NCBI GenBank assembly: GCA_009599575.1
Contig: VWND01000067.1
Coordinates: 496,001 to 560,000 of the forward strand
DNA from: Blumeriella jaapii
Lineage: Eukaryota; Ascomycota; Leotiomycetes; Helotiales; Drepanopezizaceae
Direction: 5' to 3'
DNA: 64,000 nucleotides
Part shown: positions 47,000 to 57,459 of the stretch, in pieces
Layout of the letters: every line of letters begins with the position of its first letter
How positions within the stretch are numbered: the first letter of the stretch is position 1
Notes under the pieces: generated by a model
The model's input: the letters and a program-made list of their open reading frames with translations, nothing else
Database searches by the model: none
What the model was told of the DNA's origin: nothing
Position numbers and translations under genes: made by a program

Positions 47000-48779
47000 T
47001 CTTTTATTTTTAAACGAATAATATTTAACTAGCTTTGATTTTTAGCTTTGTTAAAAAGATTTATTTCTGCTTTCGTCGGTCCGAAGCAAATCGCTTCGTA
47101 TTTATTAATATAGCAGATATTATTATTTATATAAAAATTAAATGCTTTATATTTAAAGCGAATATAAAATTTTTCGTAATAAATTTTTTTGTTATTATAA
47201 AATTTATATTTAAAATTACGAGGTCTGTTTTGATAATTACTTTTATTATTTTGATAGCCGCGATTCTAATTTTCGCGTTGGTTTTCTTTTTTCTTTTAAT
47301 AATCGTTATTATAATTAGTATTTCGCTGATTCTGATCGCTAGCACGAGAAAGTTGCTATTGGGCAGCTATTATTTCTACGGTGGCTTGACAAAGCTGATC
47401 GCTTCGCGCATTTTAAAAAAAGTAATTATTATAAAAGCTATTTTGATCGTTTTTATTATTCGAATTAACGTAAAAAAGTTTTTTTTGCTATTGCATAAAA
47501 TTCTCGATTTTGCTTTGAAATTCTTAAATTTTAATATCGGTAAATTTTAATACGAAAGTTTCGATATTTTTGTTAAGCTTTTTCAAGCCAGTAAGTTTTG
47601 CAAAGCGATTAAATAATATAATAACTAGTTGTTTTTTAACGATTTCGGTGACTTTTAATAATTGAGCATATTTCTGCACTAAAGCTTTTACGTTTTTTTT
47701 ATAAATAAAAAAGAAAGATTTCTTTTGGTTTATAACTTCGATAGTACGTTCGCTTTGGTTTTGTTTAAAAACGAATTTTATAAATTTGAAATTTTAATCG
47801 AAAGTTTCAGAGTTTTGTTTATTAATTTTAAAATATTTAATGGTTTTGTTGCGAATGCTGGTTGGAAGACCAAATAAAAATAATTTTTTTTGCTCGACCT
47901 CGCTTAAGACTTTTTTATTAACGAAAACGTCAGAAACTCTCGTATAAATACGATAATAGGCTTTGAGTTTTTTGGCTTAGCGAATTATTATAACAAACTG
48001 CTTAAAAAAGCGATAATATCGCGAATTTGCTAGCGATCGTAGTTTCGGAATTCCGATTTTAAAGTTTTAACTAGCTTACGCCAATTTCGAGCTTTAATAG
48101 CCTTTTATTTATTTATCGATTTGATAATATTCTTAATGGTTGGGTTATAATAGCGAAAGAATTTATCGAATATTTCAGTTTTAGAAATTCCGAAATCCTC
48201 GCAAATTTTTTTATATTTTTCGATAAAATCGGTAACGTTGGCGCTATTAAATAAAAATGCACCAAAAAAGTCAGGGAGGGGCATGCGGCCTCGCATAAAA
48301 AAACGAAAAGCGTCGTTATCCATAATATTAGCGAAAATATTGGTAGGGTTTGAATTAAATAAATAAATGTTTTCTGAAATTGCAAATTAAAAGTTTTCAA
48401 TATAAAAAAAATCGTTTTTAATAGAAAAGCTATTAAAAAGGTTTTTGTATTTTTTAAAAGAATTAAATAAAATAAAATTGCGTTCAGACATTTGAATAGT
48501 ATATTAAAAAACTTGTTTTTTAATAAATTAACTGGATTGATATAATATTATTATATAATCCACGGTTTCGATACTTCGTAACTTAAACTAATACACGTAC
48601 AGCCATTTTTTTATTATTTTTAATAAAAAGCCGCAAATTACAATTGTTATAATTATAAAGCGTAAAATCAAAAGGTTAAGTTTTCGCCAGGCGTTTGACC
48701 AAAAAAAATTTAATTTAAAAAGGCCGAGCGCAGCGATCGAAGCGTACGAATTAATATTCGATTTGTTATTTTTAGACAA
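47000..48779 (-). pseudogene. gag of H3 (broken)
   Basis: The frame begins either at Met 48779 (MSKNNKSNINSYASIAALG) or at Met 48491 (MSERNFILFNSF), both in phase with the Gag core. The core, open at 48105-48323, reads FGAFLFNSANVTDFIEKY, CEDFGISKTEIFDKFFRYY, matching fungal Gypsy Gag (APxFxGxNVTEFLDxYExLCxDYGL). It continues with EFRNYDR, NSKPIIVFIREFL and KNYFYLVFQ. A zinc-knuckle-like block near 47050-47110 reads CYINKYEAICFGPTKAEI, resembling the CFVCxKxGCxSxxH knuckle of this group with two ligands lost. The upstream segment 48588-48779 is conserved in H1 and H2 and has a hydrophobic stretch near residues 35-52. The plus-strand frame 47035-47550 is antisense. Confidence 0.72.
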
Positions 48780-49067
48780 AAAAGCGATTTTCGCGCTTTA
48801 AATTTCGCACGGTTCAAAATTGCCTGACCGTAATTTCAAACGTTTTTAAAATGTATTGCATTTTTATAATTTAATAACTATGCGCAAAATAGAAAAAGCT
48901 ATTAAAAGTCTTTTATATAATGCAGCTGCGAATAACATTATATAAAAGGTTTTTTAAGCCGTAATGGCGAAATATCGAAATCGATTTTAATTATGAATTT
49001 GAAAAATGCATCGGCGAATATATAAAAACGAAACACCGAAGTTTAAATCCCTGCGTAAATTACCAAA
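48780..49067 (-). other. 5' leader of H3
   Basis: Begins on the minus strand just inside the LTR with TTTGGTAATTTACGCAGG, conserved in all H copies and the likely primer-binding site region. The primer tRNA was not identified. Confidence 0.5.
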
Positions 49068-49334
49068 TGTAAAAGTAGGTAGGAAAACCAGATTGATACG
49101 GCCATATATCGGTGGGTAAGATAATCTAGGAAATTCCTAGAAGAAACTGAAAAAAAGAAAAGAAAAATAAATAAAAGTATAAATTGGACTGCGTGTTTAT
49201 GATATTATCTAAAAGAATGCTTTGCTTTTATATCTGTTGAAGGTAGTCAATGGCAGGGGGTTTCGGAGGGGTCTATGCTTCGATCATAGCTAAAACTACC
49301 AACTCCTATCAATACAAGGTATCACCGTTTTACA
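49068..49334 (-). repeat. 5' LTR of H3
   Basis: 267 bp. The minus strand carries a TATA box (ATATAAAAGCAAAGC). The outer edge (49250-49334) is nearly unmutated, and the inner edge at 49068 is mutated. Confidence 0.95.
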
Positions 49335-51657
49335 ATAAATCGCTGAATTTTAATTCAATTTTTTATTTTATAATTTTTTTAATAGCTTCGTCGACAGCTT
49401 CGGAGCTGATATATTTGTCGATCCATTTTTCGCTTCGTATTAATAATAAGCGCTTAAAAGCTGGTATTTTCTGAATAATTTGAACCGGAATATCGGTATC
49501 GATATTCTTTATATCGTCGTTAATTTTTTATCGTAAGCGTTTTTTTAATAATTTCATCGGTTTTTTCTCGAATTCCAAAATCCTTTTTTTTTTCGATTCT
49601 AACGTTTTTTTTCATATCAGTTGATTTAACGAATAAAACAAACGCATTTTACTTTTTTATAATTCGCTAGCTTAATTATGCAATTATAATATCTGCAAAT
49701 ACGATAATTGCATTAGCAATATATATATTTGTTTTCCATTTATATACTTAAACTTTACTTACATTTGAAATAAAAGTTTTTTTTTAATTAGCACGTCTTT
49801 TGAAAAATTTTTTTTTTTACCAGTAAAAATCGTTTTCGCATTTTTCCTATTTTCTAAGCAGTCGTTCCATTTCGTATTTCTTATTTTCAAGCGAATAATA
49901 TTTAATCAGCTTTGATTTTCAGCTTTATTAAAAAAGCCTATTTCTGCTTTCGTCGGTCCGAAGCAGATCGCTCCGTATTTATTAATATAACAAACTTTAT
50001 TATTTATATAAAAATTAAATGCTTTATATTTAAAACGAATATAAGATTTTTCGTAATAAATTTCTTTATTATTATAAAATCCATATTTAAAACCACGAAA
50101 TTTGTTTTAATAATTACTTTTACCATTTTAATAGCCGCGATTCTGATTTTCGCGTTGATTTCTTTTTTTCCTTTGATAATCGTTATTATAATTAATATTT
50201 CGTTGATTTTGATCGCTAGCACGAAAAAGTTGCCATTAGACAGCTATTACTTTTACAATAGCTTAGCGAAATTAATCGCTTCGCGCATTTTAAAAAAAGT
50301 AATTGTTATAAAAGCTATTTTAATCGTTTTTATTATCCGAATTAACGTAAAAAAGTTTCTTTTGCTATTATATAAAGCCTTCGATTTTGCTCTGCAATTT
50401 TTAAATTTTGATATCGGTAAATTTTAATACGAAAGTTTCGATATTTTTATCAAGCTTTTCTAAGCCAATAAATTTTGCAAAACGATTAAATAATATAATA
50501 ATTAATTATTTCTTAGCGATTTCGGTAATTTTTAATAGCTGAATATATTTCTGTACTAAAGCCTCCACGTTTTTTTTGTAAATAAAAAAAAAGATTTCTT
50601 TTGGTTTATAGTTTCGATAATACGTTCGCTTTGATTTTATTTAAAAATGAATTTCACAAATTTAAAAGATTAATCGAAAATTTCAAAATCTTATTTATCA
50701 ATTTTAAAATGCTTAATAATTTTGTTACGAATGCTGATTAGAAAGCCAAATAAAAATAATTTTTTTTATTCAACCTCGCTTAAAACTTTTTTATTAATAA
50801 AAACGTCAGAAACCTTTGTATAAATACGATAATAAGCCTTAAGTTTTTTAGCTTAGCGAATTATTATAACAAAGTGTTTGAAAAAAGCGATAATATCGCG
50901 AATTTGCTAACGATCGTAGTTTCGGAATTCCGATTTCAAAGCTTTAACTAGCTTACGCCAATTTCGAACCCCAATAGCTTTCTATTCATTTATCGATTTA
51001 ATAATATCTTTAATAATTAAATCATAATAACGAAAAAGTTTATCGAACATTTCAGTTTTAAAAACTCCGAAATCTTTACAAATTTCTTTATATTTCTCGA
51101 TAAAATCGGTAACGTTGGCGCTATTAAATAAAAATGCATCAAAAGAGCCAGGAAAAAGTATACGGCCTCGCATAAAAAAACGAAAAGCGTCGTTATCCAT
51201 AATATTAATAAAAGTATTGGTGGGGTTTGAATTAAACGAATAAATATTTTCTGAGGTTATAAATTAAAAGTTTTTAGTATAAAAAAAATCGTTTTCAATA
51301 AAGGAGCTATCAAAAAGGTCTTTGTGTTTTCTAAAAGAATTAAATAAAATAAAGTTGCGTTCAAACATTTAAGTAATATATTAAAAAACTTATTTTTTAA
51401 TAAATTAACTGAATTAATATAATATTATTATATAATCCACGGTTTCGATATTCCGTGGCTCAGGCTAATATACGTACAGCCATCTTTTTACTACTTTTAA
51501 TAAAAAGCCGCAAATTGTAATTGCCATAATCACAAAGCGTAAAATCAAAAGATTAAGTTTTCGCTAAGCGTTTAACCAAAAAGGATTTAGTTTAGAAAAG
51601 CCGAGCGCAGCGGTCGAAACGTACGAACTAATATTCGATTTATTATTTTTAAACAAA
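49335..51657 (-). pseudogene. gag of H2 and start of the gag-protease linker (broken)
   Basis: The Gag core is open at 50982-51200: FDAFLFNSANVTDFIEKY, CKDFGVFKTEMFDKLFRYY. A zinc-knuckle-like region lies near 49930-49990 (CYINKYGAICFGPTKAEIG). The linker toward protease (49340-49500) reads SEKWIDKYISSEAVDEVIKK and KIELKFSDL, a pattern seen before protease in this fungal Gypsy group. Protease itself lies on the other side of H3, at 37501. The upstream hydrophobic segment near 51480-51650 is conserved with H1 and H3. The plus-strand frame 49912-50427 is antisense. Confidence 0.72.
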
Positions 51658-51944
51658 AAAGCGATTTTCGAACTTTAAATTTCGCACGATTTAAAATTGC
51701 CTAACCGTAATTTCAAACGTTTCTAAAATATATTACATTTTTATAATTTAATAATTGTGCGCAAAATAAAAAAAGCTATTAAAAATCCTTTATATAATGC
51801 AACTGCGAATAATATTATATAAAAAATCCTTCAAGCCGCAATAGCGAAATATCGAAATCGATTTTAATTATAAATTTAAGAAATATATCGGCGAATATAT
51901 AAAAACGAAACACCGAAATTTAAATTCCTGCGTAAATTACCAAA
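51658..51944 (-). other. 5' leader of H2
   Basis: Collinear with 48780-49067 of H3; no gene. Confidence 0.5.
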
Positions 51945-52211
51945 TATAAAAGTAAATAAGAAAACCAGACTAATACGGCCATATATCGGTAAATAAAATA
52001 ATCTAGGAAATCCCTAGAAAAAATTGAAAAAAAGAAAAGAAAAATAAGTAAAAATATGAATTAAACTGCGTGCCTATAATACTATCTAAAAGAATACTTT
52101 GCTTTTATACCTGTTGAAGATAGTTAATGGCAGAAGGTCTCGGAGGGGTCCATGCCTCGACTATAGCTAAAACTACCAACTCCTATTAATACAAAGTATC
52201 ACCGTTTTACA
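51945..52211 (-). repeat. 5' LTR of H2
   Basis: 267 bp. The inner edge at 51945 is heavily mutated (TATAAAAGTAAATAAG) and the outer edge at 52211 is nearly intact (ACCGTTTTACA). Confidence 0.95.
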
Positions 52212-52915
52212 TTACCGCCGTCCGTTAAGAAAAACAAAGTCAGTTGGCTAAACGAATTTTATACGCGAATCGCTTTTTAATTAAATTTATTATTTATCAA
52301 AATGGTAGATTTTTAATCAAAGCGTATTAAGAATCAAATCGTACGTACGAAAATCGTCCAAATGCTTTATAGGTTTCAGCCTTCTGCTGTTTTTCCTTTT
52401 TTTCCACGCCAGAACGCCTCTTTTAGCGTTTTTTTTTTTCGATCGGATCAACGATAACGTTCGTTTTTTATTTTATATCAGAAAGTTTAAAAAGGCCAAT
52501 TTGCACGATTTTTTACGGACCGACCTTCGATTTAACTTAAAAGCCTTTTCAGGCTAGTAAATGTAAACGAGGTCGAACCGGCCGAAAATTCGCTTTTTAA
52601 TAATAATAATAAAAACGAAAACCTTTTTTCAAACGATTTTCAAAACGCATACGAAAAAGTTGAAAACTTTCCCGCCAGTCGGAAAAACGCCCAGGCTTAA
52701 ACAAAACTTTTTTTTTAAACGTGTTGCGCGATATGCGTTATTTTAACGTTCGAAAGCTTTTTGATAGGGATTTATTAACAATTTCCGTTATATTTATTAA
52801 AAATAGCTTTTCGTACAAAATAAAAGCGCTCGCCGATTTTAAAGCGAACGGTTATACGTTGATCGATTCGGCGCTGATCAAATCCTTTTTTTTCTTTTTA
52901 AAACTTTTGATTTAA
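52212..52915 (+). pseudogene. E2 gag C-terminus and protease (broken)
   Basis: Resumes E2 gag after H2 (ACCGCCGTCCG as in A at 6820). The protease is open at 52721-52915: KALADFKANGYTLIDSALIKSF, with Ser-Gly of the active site changed to Phe-Lys. Collinear with A 6820-7520. Confidence 0.8.
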
Positions 52916-53275
52916 CCTTTTTCGGCTTTTTTTTTTATAAAAGAATATAATAAAACTCGTAGCTATTTAATTATATATTTTACGCTTTTTAATTTTATTA
53001 TTAATAATCGAATACAATCGTTTATTTCTTTTTTAATTAGCAATCTCGGAAATTATAATATGATTTTAAAAAAGGCTTAATTGGCCGAATATTAAGTTTT
53101 ATTAAATTGTAATAAACGCAAGCTTTATTGGCCGAAATCTTACCCCTTTATAATTTCTTACGCTCGTTGTATTAAAGTTTTTTATTTGCATTTCCGAAAA
53201 ATTCAATTTCGCCATCAAAACGACGCTGTAAAACGTAACAAAAACTTTAATTAATTATAACAGATCTACGACGCT

Positions 53276-56200
53276 GTGCGAAGCGCGAAAAAGTCGAATT
53301 TTATTCGCGGTGCCAATTTCGATAGCGACGCCAATGGAATAATACAAAAAATTACACTATTTTTCCAGGCTGCCGATCCCTTTTTTATTATTTTTTTTTT
53401 TTTTTTCCTTTCGTCAGAACAGCTTTCTCGTTTTACGAAAAACAGTTATATTAAAAACCGAAGGAAAGCTTTCGCCGCGATAGCTTTTCAGCTTAATATA
53501 ATCGATAATTTAAACAAGCTATTTTTTAAATCTTTTAAACGATTAGTTCGAAAACGAATCTTCCAACTTGTTGCTTGCTTAATTTCTATCTGCCAGATTA
53601 TTGCGCACGCTTTTAAACTGATTTTCAAAAAAAAAGCAGTTAAAATGTTTTCAACCTTTTTATACGAAATCGACAAAATATTAAACGACCTTACGTATAA
53701 CACTTTTTTTAAAACCTAATTTTATAATTTTTTCGAACGTTTTAAAACGAACGAAATATCGATTTCGACCTTTTCAATCAGTTTAACAAAGCTAATTTCG
53801 AATAAACCTTTTTTCGAATCTTTTTTTTCGAAGTATAAAAACCTCGAACACGTGTTTTCTAAAGCCGCCAGTAACGAGCTAGCTTTTCACCGGTCCTACG
53901 ACTATAAAATCGAGCTTATTATAAATGAAAAAAAGCTGAAATACACTTTTTTATATAAAATATCGATTTCAAAATTCGAAATTATCAAAACTTATTTGCA
54001 AAATAACTTTAACAAAAGCTTTATCGAATCTTTTACTGTTTTTTCGCTGTTTTAATGTTTTTCGCTAAAAAACCCGACGGTTTACTACGTTTTTGTATCG
54101 ATTATCGAACTTTTAATAACGTTACTTATAAAAATCGCTATTTCCTTTTTTTTATCGATAAAACTTTTGCTCGTTTTTCGAAAGCGCGAATTTTTACAAA
54201 GCTCGATATTCGTTAAGCTTTTTATAAAATTCGAATAAACCTCGCTAATAAAAAACTAACGACGTTTCGTACGCGTTACGGCGCTTATAAATGCAAAATG
54301 TTATTTTTTGGTTTTATTAATAAATCCGCAATTTATCAACGTTATATAAACGACGTTTTCTTCGATTATTTAAACGATTTTTGCATTGTATATTTAAATA
54401 ATATTTTTATTTATTTGTCCGATCTTTTAAAACACGTTATATACGTTCGCAAAATGTTTTAAAAACTCGCTGACGCTGGATTACAGGCCGATATTCGAAA
54501 GTTTAAATTCAACGTTACTCGAATCCGTTACCTAAGCTTTATTATTTTTATTAAAAGCTTAGAAATAAATTTAAAAAAGATTTTCGTAATCGCTTATTAA
54601 AAGCTTTCTATTATTATAAAAGATATATAAAGCTTTTTTGGTTTTTGTAACTTTTACCGACGTTTTATTCGAAACTACGGTATAATTGCAAAGCTTTTGA
54701 TTTATTTAACCAAAGCTAACGTTTCTTATAATTTCACTTTTAAATATTAAAAGAGTTTCGACCTTTTTATATTAGCTTTTATTATTACATCAGTTTTATA
54801 ATATTACAGGCAAAACCTTTTCTGCATATTGAAAACTAACGCTTCCGACGGCGTAATAGCTTTTATATTTTCGTAATTATATAATAACGATTGGCTTACT
54901 CGTTTATTTTAGCAAAACCATAGCCTTCGCAAAGCTAAACTACGTCGTATACGACAAAAAAATGCTCGCAATCGTTAAATTTCTAAGCAATTTTCGTATT
55001 AAATTAGCTGATTCAGTTTATTAAATCAAAATAATTATTAATTATAAAACCTTAGAATATTTTATAATTTCCAAACTTTTAAACGCTCGACAAATACGCT
55101 AGGCCGAGCTTTTCGCCGATTACAACTTTTTTATTACGTACAAACCAAATAAACATAATCTTTTGGCTGACGTATTAACACGTCGTACGAGCGAATTCGA
55201 CCGCTAAAACTCTTTTAAACGCATTTAGCGCTTGTAAACTTTTTTTCGAGCAAATCAGATCGATTACCGTTTTTTAATTGAAAAACTTCGATTTTCTACG
55301 GCTTTCGAAACAGCTATTTTTATCGTTGAAATAGCTAATTTTTTTCTCGCATTTCGTATCGTTAATTAAATTTTTTATACTAATCGTATAGCTAGCAGTC
55401 TGATAGCTTTTCGAAAAAAAGCTGTACGAAACGCTACGAAAAAAAACGACGATAATAATACTTCGTATATATTTAAACGCGATCTGCTGTTATATTACGA
55501 TCGCTTAATAATACTAAACGTCGATTATTTTCGTTTGGCTTTTATACGAAAAATATACGATCAGATTTTCACCGTTTATTTTAACGCTCGTAAAATTACG
55601 CAATTGCTTTCGGACCAATATTATTAACGAAATATAACAGCTTTCGTAAAATAATATTATCGCAACTGCTACGCTTATCGAAAAAGTTCTGTTTCGAAAA
55701 ATAAGCGCTTCGGTTTTTTTCAGCCTTTTTTTGTTTTTGACCACTTTTGGAAGCATATTATAATAAACTTTTGCAGTTTTAATAAAAACAAATACGATTA
55801 CGATAACGTATTCGTAATAATAAATCGCTTTTTCAAGCAAGTTATTTCGATTTTTTGCTATAAAAATATCGACGTTCGAAGCTTCGCCAAATTATATATA
55901 TTTCATATATACAAATATTTTGGCTTTTTAAAAAGTATTATTAGCGATCGTAACCTTTAGTATTAGTTTATTTTTTGGTTTAAATTAAATAAAATACTCG
56001 GTACGCAATTAAAGCTTTCGATAGCCGCTTATTCTAAAACCGATGATCAAATCGAAATTTATAATTAATATTTGCAAAAACGCTTTCGACCTTTCGTAAA
56101 TTTTTATTAAAACGATTAAAACGAATTTTTTTTAATAATAAATTTCGCTTAAATAGTTTTTCCTTACGAAAATCTAGATGGCCTTTTACTTTTTGAAATT

Positions 56201-56943
56201 GTATACGATTATACTTCTTATATTAATTAAAATTAAAAGCTCGATACTTTTTTTTTTTCAACCTTTTATATAAACTAAACGCAAACGAAGCTTATGCGTA
56301 CGCTCGCCGCTATTACGACGCTTAAAACTTCGCCAAATCGCATTTTTAATAAGCTTACGACAAAATAAAAAAAAATGCGAATAAGTTTCGCCGCGCGATC
56401 GATTTTGATATTAGCGACTACGTATGGCTCGATATGCGTTTATTTCCGATTTTTAAGCTTTTTCGCAAGCTCGACAATTTTACAAACGGCCTTTTTAAAA
56501 TTGTAGCCAAAATTTTCGATAACGCTTTTAAGCTAAACCTTTCCAGTATTATAAACGTACATTTAGTTTTTCACGCTAGTCGGCTGCGTAAAGCAGCTGA
56601 CGACGCGCTTTCAGATCAGATTAATTTAGCTTTTAAATTTATTAATATAATTAATAAGCTTAAATACGAAATCGAAAAATTAATCGCCTGTCGAATGCAG
56701 CGGAAAACTTTTTAATACAAAGCTTTTTGGATAAATTTAAATAAAAACTTTACGTGGTATTTCGCGTTTAACTTTATATATGCTTTTTTAAAAGTGCGCG
56801 ACTTTTATTTGGCGCATAAAAAGCTTTCCGGTTTTTTTGCAAAACTTGTAAACTGGCTAAAAGCGTATTCCGAAAGTTTGAACTCGTACGATTATTTAAA
56901 TAGCGACGTACTAATAGATAAAAGCTCGAGGACGCGCTTTTTT
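53276..56943 (+). pseudogene. pol of E2: linker, RT, RNase H, integrase, chromodomain (broken)
   Basis: The linker upstream of RT is open at 53276-53719. RT starts near 53850 (HVFSKAASNELAFHRSYDY at 53850-53910), then AKKPDGLLRFCIDYRTFN near 54065-54120. The YLDD box near 54390 reads YLNN. RNase H is near 54830-55020 (LTLPTA-shifted; SKTIAFAKLNYVVYDKK). Integrase lies at about 55450-56230 with the ETDG-type block near 56035. The C-terminus is open at 56434-56715: FHASRLRKAADDALSDQIN, KYEIEKLIACRMQRKTF, which enters the chromodomain. Stops at Gln/Trp codons throughout. Confidence 0.82.
53303..53335 (+). repeat. 33-bp ATTCGCG module, copy in E2
   Basis: ATTCGCGGTGCC ... GCGACGCCAAT, inside an open frame reading IRGANFDSDAN. 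Confidence 0.85.
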
Positions 56944-56958
56944 CGGACGGAGAAGTAA
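56944..56958 (+). promoter_or_regulatory. Polypurine tract of E2
   Basis: CGGACGGAGAAGTAA directly before the 3' LTR. Confidence 0.75.
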
Positions 56959-57227
56959 TATAACGATTTATTTTTTTGCTACTTCTCGTGTTATCCTAGC
57001 AACTACGTATAGCTGCAAACTTTCTAGTTTTTTGGTGAATCTTTTTATTAACTATGGAAATTATTTATATATATAAGACTTTTTCCTTTTAGCAACCTTT
57101 GCTTTTTGCAATTATTAATTTTAAATAAATATTTTTGTTACAGAACCAAAGGCTCGTTTCTTATATTATATAAACACGGCGACCAGTTGACTGATCTCCC
57201 AGCCCTTCGACTGATTAGATCGTTACA
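56959..57227 (+). repeat. 3' LTR of E2
   Basis: 269 bp, equal to the 5' LTR. The start is heavily mutated and the last ~60 bp are nearly intact (CTGATCTCCCAGCCC). Confidence 0.95.
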
Positions 57228-57363
57228 ATTTAATACGTTAAATAATTTAAATAAAATAATTAAATAATATACGATTAAATAAAAATCTTCGGTTTTATAA
57301 TTATCGATTAAAAGTTTATTTTCGTCGTTAATCGGCTTATTCCGATCGTTTTCGATTAAATTT

Positions 57364-57396
57364 ATTCGCGGTACTAACCGAAATAATAACGCGAAT
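57364..57396 (+). repeat. 33-bp ATTCGCG module, H1 linker, unit 1
   Basis: ATTCGCGGTACT ... AACGCGAAT. Confidence 0.8.
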
Positions 57397-57426
57397 ACTT
57401 TTTCGGCCCGAAAATTAATGTTTTTT

Positions 57427-57459
57427 ATTCGCGGTGCCAGCCGAAATAGCAACGCGAAT
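57427..57459 (+). repeat. 33-bp ATTCGCG module, H1 linker, unit 2
   Basis: 63 bp after unit 1. ATTCGCGGTGCC ... AACGCGAAT with perfect arms; the least mutated linker unit. Confidence 0.85.

Larger units (their letters stand above)
42150..47000 (-). pseudogene. pol of H3: protease, RT, integrase, acidic tail (broken)
   Basis: The protease is open at 45924-46190: NNKIEVNYINQKTAEANNI (the catalytic Asp-Ser/Asn-Gly reads NNK) and TIKFNKIIRNIKVDV-like sequence. RT is at 44700-45300. The open piece 44972-45214 has YKNKWFIVAKKKKSIYKLI and INKITIRNANVLFNVD, the fungal Gypsy pattern RNRWFxVxKKxGxYRLI...VTIRDANLPP; then TPIGLLRIT, INSIA.FVKIVYKI and YVNDVG (YxDD-type box damaged). A linker with the tandem module follows (43536-43766). 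The integrase core near 42880-42960 reads YNSKSNGSVERGYRNI. Pol ends near 42250-42330 in SDSDSSDFDDDSD. RNase H was not separately identified. Confidence 0.82.
38031..49334 (-). mobile_element. H3: ~11.3-kb Ty3/Gypsy element, uninterrupted reference copy
   Basis: This 11,304-bp element is minus-strand, with the 5' LTR at 49068-49334 and 3' LTR at 38031-38296. It is inserted in H2 of the same family (TSD ATAA). Order from the 5' end: leader, gag, protease, RT, linker with duplicated module, integrase, acidic tail, AT-rich spacer, ORF3, 3' LTR. It is the only unsplit H copy, so it defines family structure and the empty sites for A, E2, E3 and Y. Confidence 0.95.
16662..52211 (-). mobile_element. 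H2: ~11-kb Ty3/Gypsy element, split by E3 and H3
   Basis: H2 consists of 16662-17341, 30294-38030 and 49339-52211, together about 11.3 kb. It is minus-strand with its 5' LTR at 51945-52211 and 3' LTR at 16662-16925. It is inserted in E2 gag (TSD TTAC). E3 interrupts its ORF3 (TSD CTGAA), and H3, of the same family, interrupts it between the Gag zinc-knuckle region and protease (TSD ATAA). Its gene order matches H3. Confidence 0.92.
15270..57227 (+). mobile_element. E2: Ty3/Gypsy chromovirus, family E, split by H2
   Basis: E2 consists of 15270-16661 and 52216-57227, about 6.4 kb in total, with two 269-bp LTRs without the 28-bp repeat. It is inserted in H1 (TSD ATTTA). H2, carrying E3, E4 and H3 inside it, interrupts its gag at 16661/52212 with TSD TTAC. 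Copy A near 6822 shows the uninterrupted gag sequence across the junction. Confidence 0.92.

Noticed and set aside
47035..47550. 171-codon plus-strand frame, also at 49912-50427
   Set aside because: It is antisense to the H Gag C-terminus, where knuckle-like and linker motifs read on the minus strand.
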